Origin: JAGWFU01 sp035534575
GTDB taxonomy: Archaea > Micrarchaeota > Micrarchaeia > Micrarchaeales > Micrarchaeaceae
Assembly: GCA_035534575.1 (NCBI GenBank)
Contig: DATLRT010000002.1
Location: 1 to 5,863, forward strand
Length of the DNA: 5,863 nucleotides
Reading direction: 5' to 3'
Of the stretch, positions 1 to 4,050 are shown piece after piece. The stretch's first letter is position 1. Each line of letters opens with the position of its first letter. The translations under genes and the position numbers were made by a program. The notes under the pieces are model-generated. The model did no database searches, was not told the origin of the DNA, and saw only the letters and a list, made by a program, of their open reading frames with translations.

Positions 1-185
1 ATACGCTGCCGGGCCTGCACTTAGGCGTCGAAGCTTTGCCTTAGGTGGCAGTCGGATACGCGAACCAGGCCAGGCCGGAAGGAGCAACCTTAAGCATGTT
101 TTGGCTGTGCTCTTAAGATACAGAGTGGAGCTGTGGTGCAGTTAACCCGTCAGTGGCTTATGATGCAGAATCGGCCCCTGCCACT
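1..185 (+). ncRNA. SRP RNA (7S RNA), archaeal type, 5' part outside window
   Basis: RNA scaffold of the signal recognition particle, which targets ribosomes making membrane and secreted proteins to the membrane. Helix 8, the SRP54-binding arm, is clear. The GGAA tetraloop (77-80) is closed by C75-G82 and C76-G81. Next comes the conserved symmetric loop CAGG (71-74) opposite AGCA (83-86), then pairs A67-T90, G68-C89 and G69-C88. Helix 6, which binds SRP19, lies upstream in the expected order: 18-26 pairs with 38-47 with one bulge at T41, extended by CTGC 15-18 against GCAG 48-51, with a GAAG (GNAR-type) sequence at 30-33 in the apical loop. Part of helix 5 is visible as 4-10 against 103-109 with one mismatch and one G-U pair. 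The Alu-domain 5' half must lie before base 1. The 3' end is not marked by a poly-T run. I place it near 180-190 because the tRNA promoter begins at 193, so the end is approximate. Confidence 0.9.
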
Positions 186-192
186 ACGCTGG

Positions 193-201
193 ATTATAAA
201 T
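193..201 (+). promoter_or_regulatory. TATA box for tRNA-Ser
   Basis: ATTATAAAT is centred about 27 bases before the mature tRNA 5' end at 224, the normal archaeal TATA-to-start distance. The tRNA can therefore be transcribed independently of the SRP RNA, from close to its mature 5' end. Confidence 0.7.
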
Positions 202-223
202 GTTGGGCGCAATAAACTTACGT

Positions 224-309
224 GCCCGGGTCGCCTAGTGGTATGGCGGCAGCCTGCTAAGCTGTTTAGCTAGTAATGGCTTCTGTGGGTTCGATTCCCA
301 CCCCGGGCG
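224..309 (+). tRNA. tRNA-Ser(GCT)
   Basis: Decodes the serine codons AGC and AGU. The acceptor stem 224-230/302-308 is a perfect seven-pair GC-rich helix (GCCCGGG with CCCGGGC), and the discriminator base is G309, as expected for serine tRNAs. The D stem is 233-235/245-247, with a loop containing the G18-G19 pair at 240-241. The anticodon stem is 249-253/261-265 with loop CTGCTAA, so the anticodon GCT is at 256-258. The long variable arm that makes this a class II tRNA is 268-272/277-281, closed by a GTAA (GNRA) loop. The T arm is 285-289/297-301 with loop TTCGATT. There is no intron, and CCA is not encoded (GCTTC follows). The SRP RNA lies just upstream; I recall 7S RNA and tRNA-Ser also being neighbours in the methanogen Methanothermus fervidus. 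Confidence 0.96.
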
Positions 310-323
310 CTTCAACTATAATC

Positions 324-327
324 GGTG
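324..327 (+). promoter_or_regulatory. Weak Shine-Dalgarno before the GTG start of the HD gene
   Basis: GGTG can pair with the archaeal anti-SD core (ACCUCC side of 16S rRNA). It ends 7 bases before the GTG at 335. It supports that start because no in-frame ATG occurs until codon 52. Confidence 0.4.
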
Positions 328-334
328 TAGACTG

Positions 335-922
335 GTGGACGAGGCAAATCTGGACAGGCTTGACGACTTCTTGCGCCTCGCCATAAAGCTGAAGGGCATA
401 GACCGCACGGGCTGGGTGATAAGCGAGGTGAGGAACCCGGAGCATGTGGGAGACCACTCGTTCAGCACGGCTCTCACGTCCTTCCTTATGGCCAGGCATA
501 TGGGGCTGGACGCGAACAAGTGCATGCTGATGGCGCTGATACACGACCTCAACGAGGTCTTCACCGGCGATATCGCGACCAGGTTCAACGAGTCTGACCA
601 GGTAATTGACAACAGCAGCAAAAAGAAAATCGAGGAAGAGAATACCGCCAAGATCCTGGCTCTACTCCCTAAAGAAGACGGAGAGTATCTGCACGAAGTA
701 GCGAAAGAGTACCTGCTTGGCGAAAGCGCAGAGGCAAAGCTGGTGCACCAGGCCGACACATTGGACTACATACTGTTGCTAAGGGCGTATTCCGCAAGGA
801 TGAAGCCGGGGATGAAGGAAGAGTTCATGCTCACCGCGGGCAGGAAGATAGACACGGAAGAATTCAAGTACCTCTACGAAAAAGTTTGCGTAGAGCTTGC
901 CAATGATAAAAAACCACAGTGA
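335..922 (+). CDS. HD-domain 5'-deoxynucleotidase, HDDC2/YfbR-like
   Basis: Predicted cytosolic metal-dependent phosphohydrolase of 195 aa, the usual length for this family, whose characterised members remove phosphate from deoxynucleoside 5'-monophosphates. Seen in the protein: RTGW at 24-27, H41 in a VGDH segment, the HD doublet H70-D71, E74, G78-D79, and a distal metal ligand D141 within SAEAKLVHQAD. The spacing H, D, +3 E, +5 D and the later D is as I remember for E. coli YfbR and human HDDC2, and the RTGW, GDI and SAEAK segments specifically favour HDDC2. The start is GTG 335, because the family's conserved N-terminal helix (DDFLRLAIKLK) begins about ten residues in. The gene begins 25 bases after the tRNA and has no TATA box at a usable distance, so it may be co-transcribed with the tRNA. 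A catalytically complete enzyme is likely. The true substrate (dNMP or another nucleotide) cannot be told from sequence. Confidence 0.88.
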   Translation: MDEANLDRLDDFLRLAIKLKGIDRTGWVISEVRNPEHVGDHSFSTALTSFLMARHMGLDANKCMLMALIHDLNEVFTGDIATRFNESDQVIDNSSKKKIEEENTAKILALLPKEDGEYLHEVAKEYLLGESAEAKLVHQADTLDYILLLRAYSARMKPGMKEEFMLTAGRKIDTEEFKYLYEKVCVELANDKKPQ

Positions 923-926
923 ATTA

Positions 927-940
927 GAAAAGCTTATATT
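927..940 (+). promoter_or_regulatory. Promoter (BRE plus TATA) of the PRT-like gene
   Basis: A purine-rich BRE-like stretch GAAAAGC (927-933) runs into CTTATATT (933-940). Transcription would start near 962-964, leaving a leader of under 10 bases before ATG 971. The GGTG at 965-968 is too close to that ATG to act as a normal SD. The nine bases GAAAAGCTT recur in the promoter of the winged-helix gene (1663-1671). Confidence 0.6.
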
Positions 941-970
941 CGCTGACTCAGCAGGTTAAGTGTTGGTGCA

Positions 971-1615
971 ATGTCCTATCTTCCAAAATATAGCAAGAGC
1001 GATTTCAAACAGCTTTCATGGGCTGAATACGGCAAGGAGCTGGAAGGTCTTTACACCAAGATAAATTCCTATACAAACAGGCACAAGATAAAGATAGATG
1101 CAGTAGTCCCAATATTGAGAGGAGGCAGCGTTGCTGGCGCCTATTTGGGCTATAGGTTCAATCTGCTCAGAACCATTCCTGTTCAATATCACTACCTATT
1201 TGGGAAAGGTAAAATGGAGCTGCGAAAGATTATGTCTGCAAACGGCAAGGGACTGCCACGCAAGCCCACACTATTGCTTGTGGAAGGGAACCACTGCTTT
1301 GGTCTCACTGGTGAAATTGCAGCGAAGGACCTCAAGCACCAATTTCCAGGTTGCACAATACTCTACGCTGCCGACCATATGGACTATTCTTACCAGAAGA
1401 ACGACTATGCTGACGCTATTTTCTACGGCAAGCTGACTAACGAAGTCAAGAAGCTCACTCCCGCACAGTGCAAAAAGCTAGGTATTCCTCCCGTATGCTA
1501 TGTATTTCCATGGGAAAGTCTTGATGAAGAGTGGACGACCGTGCAGGGCAAGCAGTTCAAATACAAGGATTTGGACATGCTGAAGAAGGCCAAGAGGAGC
1601 GCAAAGATATCCTGA
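971..1615 (+). CDS. Phosphoribosyltransferase-fold protein (Gpt-like) with a degenerate PRPP loop
   Basis: 214 aa, cytosolic. The type I PRT fold is suggested by three landmarks in order: AVVPILRGGSVAGAYLG (44-60), matching the RGG-containing PPi-binding loop; hydrophobic strand LLLV (101-104) running into the PRPP-loop position (105-113); and FPWE (179-182), the C-terminal signature of xanthine/guanine and related purine PRTs. Typical members transfer phosphoribose from PRPP to a purine base. Here the PRPP loop reads VEGNHCFGLTG where active enzymes have a DD-x-x-D-T-G-x-T pattern: the first Asp is Glu105, the second is Gly106, the Asp usually acting as base is Cys109, and the Thr is Phe110; Gly111 and Thr113 remain. 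Activity is therefore doubtful, and a regulatory or ligand-binding role is possible. The gene has its own promoter and lies 48 bases after the HD nucleotidase. It is more AT-rich than its upstream neighbour (26/60 G+C at 1021-1080 against 35/60 at 361-420). Confidence 0.72.
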   Translation: MSYLPKYSKSDFKQLSWAEYGKELEGLYTKINSYTNRHKIKIDAVVPILRGGSVAGAYLGYRFNLLRTIPVQYHYLFGKGKMELRKIMSANGKGLPRKPTLLLVEGNHCFGLTGEIAAKDLKHQFPGCTILYAADHMDYSYQKNDYADAIFYGKLTNEVKKLTPAQCKKLGIPPVCYVFPWESLDEEWTTVQGKQFKYKDLDMLKKAKRSAKIS

Positions 1616-1662
1616 CCTCTGCATACGTGCACAAAAGATGAACGTCAGGTCAAATAGTACGT

Positions 1663-1677
1663 GAAAAGCTTTTAATA
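1663..1677 (+). promoter_or_regulatory. Promoter of the winged-helix gene, probably leaderless
   Basis: GAAAAGC (1663-1669) followed by the AT-rich TTTTAATA (1670-1677). The TATA centre is about 26 bases before ATG 1699, so transcription would start at or next to the start codon. No Shine-Dalgarno is seen before that ATG, consistent with a leaderless mRNA. Confidence 0.6.
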
Positions 1678-1698
1678 GTCCCGAAAAAGAATCATATC

Positions 1699-1980
1699 AT
1701 GTCCGATACAAAAACATTGGGAAGGGAGAGTCTTGACAAGTTAGACAGGCACATACTCCAAAGTCTTTCCGGCGCATACGCCGAACCAATGCGGATACAC
1801 GAACTAAGCGCTATTACTGGGATTCCAACCAATCCGTTGAAAGAAAAGCTGTCCAAATTAGTCGATAAGGGGCTGGTGGCTGGCAATGGCGGATTCAAGC
1901 TCACAGAAGTGGGCTCTGGTTATCTCTATCACAAATACAACCGGAAGGATCTTTCTGATACCAAATCCGATTCGGTTTGA
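1699..1980 (+). CDS. Small winged helix-turn-helix protein, putative transcription regulator
   Basis: 93 aa, soluble. Visible elements are: a first helix LDRHILQSL (15-23); a second, RIHELSAITGI (32-42); a recognition helix PLKEKLSKLVDKGLV (46-60); and a wing GNGGFKLTEVGSGYL (62-76), in which the GGFKLTEVG strand is the usual end of archaeal wHTH domains of the MarR/ArsR/PadR kind. The C-terminus is a short polar tail (81-93). There is no ligand-binding or metal-binding domain, so it is either a simple DNA-binding repressor or activator, or a partner of a larger complex. It sits 53 bases upstream of the presenilin-like protease gene on the same strand, with a separate TATA box between them. 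It is a candidate local regulator, but that link is inferred from position only. The G+C content is low (24/60 at 1801-1860). Confidence 0.75.
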   Translation: MSDTKTLGRESLDKLDRHILQSLSGAYAEPMRIHELSAITGIPTNPLKEKLSKLVDKGLVAGNGGFKLTEVGSGYLYHKYNRKDLSDTKSDSV

Positions 1981-1995
1981 TGCGGCTATCTGCAG

Positions 1996-2004
1996 TAATA
2001 AATA
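1996..2004 (+). promoter_or_regulatory. TATA box of the presenilin-like gene
   Basis: TAATAAATA is centred near 2000, giving a predicted transcription start around 2026 and a leader of about 8 bases before TTG 2034. It continues directly into the element AGCTTGAGTGC, which is shared with the promoter of the Lon-like protease at 4021-4033. Confidence 0.55.
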
Positions 2005-2009
2005 GCTTG

Positions 2010-2025
2010 AGTGCCAATCAGCACT
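2010..2025 (+). repeat. Short inverted repeat at the predicted start of transcription of the presenilin-like gene
   Basis: AGTGC (2010-2014), a 6-base spacer CAATCA, then GCACT (2021-2025): a perfect 5-base dyad between the TATA box and the predicted transcription start. It is an operator-like position for a dimeric regulator, where binding would block initiation. It is too short to be certain that it is more than chance. Confidence 0.35.
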
Positions 2026-2033
2026 GTGGTTAA

Positions 2034-3017
2034 TTGCCGTTGCGCACTATAGAGTATAGGCAGATGTTGCAGATACTCGTAATGTTTATGATTGTGCAGT
2101 TCGGCGGACTTGCGATCTCCACGCTTCTCTTCAACGGGGTCGGATACACTCAGACGCTTGCCAACCAGACCATATCGACTACCGCCAACGCATTCTTCTA
2201 CGTTGCGTACATAATCGCCATAACCATACTCATGCTCGTCATCCTGAAAGTTTACAGTGGAGACAAGCTGATGGTGGCGCTTGAGGCCGTAATTATAATC
2301 ATAGGCGCGTACATAGTGCTCCTGATAATCTTCGGCTTCTTCGGGGGATCCTCATACGCCGCGCTATTCGGCAACAGCCTCTCACCCTACTCCATCGCCG
2401 CGTTGATCGGAGCCGCGGCGCTTGTATTGGCGAAGAGGAAGATACCCCGACTGAGGAACGCCACCACTATGGTGGCAAGCGTCGGGGCAGGCCTTCTTCT
2501 TGGCTCGCTCTTCAGCTTCGGCATCGCGCTAGTCTTCATGGTAATACTGGCAGCATACGATTTCATCGCGGTGTTCGTGACCAAACACATGGTCGCCCTG
2601 GCTGACATAGCGATGCGCAACAACCTCTCATTCATGGTGACGACTGACGAGATAAAGGCGGTTCCTGTTAGCGGGCTCACCAGCGCTCAGCTGGCCGAGT
2701 ACAACAAGGACAGGCCCCTCCTGATGAAGCAGGGCGGCCTCGGCGCCTCCCTCGCAAAGGAGGGCATGGCTCCGGTCTCCGCAAGAAGCGGACTGGGCAA
2801 CGGCGACCTTGCGATGCCGCTCATGGTTGCCGTGTCCGCGTACAAGGTGGACATGAGCTTCACCCTGAGCCTGGTGGTCGCAGCCGGCGGCGTGCTCGGG
2901 CTGATAATCACCATGGCGATACTCAAAAAGTACATGAGGGCCCTCCCGGCCATACCTCCGCTCCTTCTCGGCATAGCCATAGCCCTCGGTATCTATTTCG
3001 GGGCCTCAATGCTCTGA
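2034..3017 (+). CDS. Presenilin/signal-peptide-peptidase-like GxGD intramembrane aspartyl protease
   Basis: 327 aa integral membrane protease (family A22, archaeal presenilin homologue type) that cleaves transmembrane segments within the bilayer. About nine membrane segments can be drawn, the family number: roughly 11-33, 52-73, 79-103, 117-133, 142-163, 164-184, 253-271, 274-297 and 304-325. The first catalytic Asp is D176 in AAYDF (helix 6). The second is D258 in GLGNGD (GxGD is residues 255-258, helix 7). A large polar loop (185-252) lies between them. The C-terminal PAL motif appears as LPAIPPL (304-310), with Ile in place of Leu. The start is uncertain: an in-frame TAA at 2031 leaves TTG 2034, TTG 2040 or ATG 2064. 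I prefer TTG 2034, because its distance from the promoter element (32 bases) matches that of the Lon-like gene (30 bases). The downstream ATG would still keep all helices. Confidence 0.92.
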   Translation: MPLRTIEYRQMLQILVMFMIVQFGGLAISTLLFNGVGYTQTLANQTISTTANAFFYVAYIIAITILMLVILKVYSGDKLMVALEAVIIIIGAYIVLLIIFGFFGGSSYAALFGNSLSPYSIAALIGAAALVLAKRKIPRLRNATTMVASVGAGLLLGSLFSFGIALVFMVILAAYDFIAVFVTKHMVALADIAMRNNLSFMVTTDEIKAVPVSGLTSAQLAEYNKDRPLLMKQGGLGASLAKEGMAPVSARSGLGNGDLAMPLMVAVSAYKVDMSFTLSLVVAAGGVLGLIITMAILKKYMRALPAIPPLLLGIAIALGIYFGASML

Positions 3018-3020
3018 CAG

Positions 3021-3045
3021 TGGAGGTTTTATTAATCTGCCTCCA
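3021..3045 (+). repeat. Inverted repeat flanking the TATA box of gene 3055
   Basis: TGGAGG (3021-3026) and CCTCCA (3040-3045) form a perfect 6-base dyad around an AT-rich centre that holds the presumed TATA box TTTATTAA (3028-3035). It could be an operator covering the TATA box, or a hairpin at the 3' end of the presenilin-like mRNA, which stops at 3017. The GGAGGT inside it is a perfect SD sequence but lies 28 bases before ATG 3055, too far to serve that start. Confidence 0.4.
3028..3035 (+). promoter_or_regulatory. Likely TATA box of the membrane protein gene at 3055
   Basis: TTTATTAA is centred about 23-24 bases before ATG 3055. No SD is at a workable distance, so a leaderless transcript is plausible. 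Read-through from the presenilin-like gene, which ends 37 bases upstream of the ATG, is an alternative. Confidence 0.45.
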
Positions 3046-3054
3046 AATACTACC

Positions 3055-4008
3055 ATGGACTTTAAGGACTGGAGGACAGTGAGCATACTGGCCCTTGCAG
3101 GAGGATTGATCACCCTGCTCTCGGTATTCTACTTCACTGAGCACCTCTCCTTTGCTATAGGATTTTACTACGGGATATCCAGCACGGTCAACGCCTACAA
3201 CATAACCCCCAGCGCCGGCATAGTCTCGCTGATATCCCAAGTCTCAGCCATCTCGCTTGCCCTGTCCCTAGTCTACATAATGTTCCCATTCTCTATAGTG
3301 ATGACCGCGATAGGCGTGCTATGGATATTCTCCAAGTCATACCTAAAGCTCACCAGCGCGGCACTGGTATTCTGCGCTATAGCGTACATGGCACTTGCAT
3401 CCGTGCTTGCGCTTAACTTCAGCTCTCCCACAATATCTGTTTTCGACTACCTGCCGTACATAGGCGGCATACTGGCGCTCGCGGCAGGAGCGCTTGGGCT
3501 TCTCAGCATGTCGCAGAAGCAGGTGCAGAAGAGGTCGGCCTCTCCGATACAGATAAACCCAGAGACGCCCTACTCCAACATGCTTATCATCTCCAACAGG
3601 CTGATGAAGAAGCTGAGCGGCAACATAAGGATACTTGACATGCACATAGACTCCAGGGCGATAGAGAACCTGGCCAGGCTCGTTAGCGGAAACGCAGGCT
3701 CCTACAAGAAGATATCCGTACTCACTACAAAGGAGAGGCTGGGCGACGACTTCGCCAGGGCGTATAACGACTTCAAGGCGGAGCTGGCAAACCAGAACGT
3801 CGAGTTCGAGCTCAGGATAATCAAGGAGAGCGAGGCCCACAGGCAGCACGAGCGAATGATACTCGACGACAGCAAGGCCTACAAGATTCCCCCGCTCAAC
3901 ATAATAAACAGGAAGAACGAGCACATAGTCTCGATCAAGCACAAGGACGCCGAGATGTGGTTCGAGAGGCTGTGGGGCGGCTCCACAAGGTTCGAAAACG
4001 CGGCCTAA
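3055..4008 (+). CDS. Membrane protein with a C-terminal degenerate PLD-like domain, function unknown
   Basis: 317 aa; not recognised as a named family. The N-terminal half holds four or five hydrophobic segments (about 9-28, 56-76, 78-93, 100-121, 134-152), then a basic stretch QKQVQKR (154-160) that should face the cytosol. The C-terminal half (about 172-317) is soluble and alpha/beta: strand RILDMHI (192-198), strand KISVLTT (219-225), helix DDFARAYNDFKAELANQN (231-248), strand FELRII (251-256). Then comes HERMILDD (265-272), which fits the phospholipase D HxKx4D pattern with Arg267 for Lys, followed by PPLN (279-282), strand HIVSI (290-294) and a helix MWFERLW (301-307). This order resembles one-motif PLD-like domains, as in the MIT-associated C-terminal domain, which bind rather than cut. 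That match is from memory of the pattern and is tentative. The gene sits between the two protease genes, so it is a candidate adaptor or substrate-recruiting partner for them. Confidence 0.8.
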   Translation: MDFKDWRTVSILALAGGLITLLSVFYFTEHLSFAIGFYYGISSTVNAYNITPSAGIVSLISQVSAISLALSLVYIMFPFSIVMTAIGVLWIFSKSYLKLTSAALVFCAIAYMALASVLALNFSSPTISVFDYLPYIGGILALAAGALGLLSMSQKQVQKRSASPIQINPETPYSNMLIISNRLMKKLSGNIRILDMHIDSRAIENLARLVSGNAGSYKKISVLTTKERLGDDFARAYNDFKAELANQNVEFELRIIKESEAHRQHERMILDDSKAYKIPPLNIINRKNEHIVSIKHKDAEMWFERLWGGSTRFENAA

Positions 4009-4014
4009 CCCAAA

Positions 4015-4023
4015 ATATTTATA
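4015..4023 (+). promoter_or_regulatory. TATA box of the Lon-like protease gene
   Basis: ATATTTATA is centred near 4019, predicting a start of transcription around 4045, six bases before ATG 4051. A TTG at 4030 in the same frame would lie upstream of that start and would add residues in front of the signal peptide, so ATG 4051 is chosen. GTGAT (4043-4047) just before the ATG could pair with the 16S tail if it is in the transcript. Confidence 0.6.
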
Positions 4024-4033
4024 GCTTGATTGC
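4021..4033 (+). promoter_or_regulatory. Promoter element shared with the presenilin-like gene
   Basis: ATAGCTTGATTGC here and ATAGCTTGAGTGC at 2002-2014 agree at 12 of 13 bases. They begin 30 bases before ATG 4051 and 32 bases before TTG 2034. Only the first three bases belong to the TATA box, so the common AGCTTGAKTGC part may be a regulator site. Confidence 0.4.
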
Positions 4034-4050
4034 TATACTGTTGTGATAAA

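Noticed and set aside
316..759. A 147-codon open frame on the - strand opposite the HD gene
   Set aside because: The + strand frame has the complete HD catalytic motif set. The antisense product is a Ser/Leu-rich sequence typical of a shadow frame, and it runs into the tRNA-proximal spacer without a start signal.
1131..1436. A 101-codon + strand frame inside the PRT-like gene, and a 131-codon one at 5211-5606 inside the Lon-like gene
   Set aside because: Both overlap strong genes in another frame, lack promoter or SD, and have no domain.
1611..1663. Inverted repeat CCTGAC (1611-1616) / GTCAGG (1644-1649) and two copies of TACGTG (1624-1629, 1658-1663) before the winged-helix gene
   Set aside because: The arms are six bases with a 27-base loop, and one arm overlaps the end of the PRT-like gene. 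The hexamer repeat is short enough to be chance, so it is not claimed as an operator or terminator.
3343..3942. A 199-codon open frame on the - strand, inside the 317-aa membrane protein gene
   Set aside because: It lies wholly within a gene with a convincing protein. Its product has no recognisable domain, and long antisense frames are expected opposite codon-biased GC-rich genes.
4030..4050. TTG 4030 as an earlier start for the Lon-like protease
   Set aside because: It lies between the TATA box and the predicted transcription start and would put seven residues including two Cys in front of a clean signal peptide. ATG 4051 is better.
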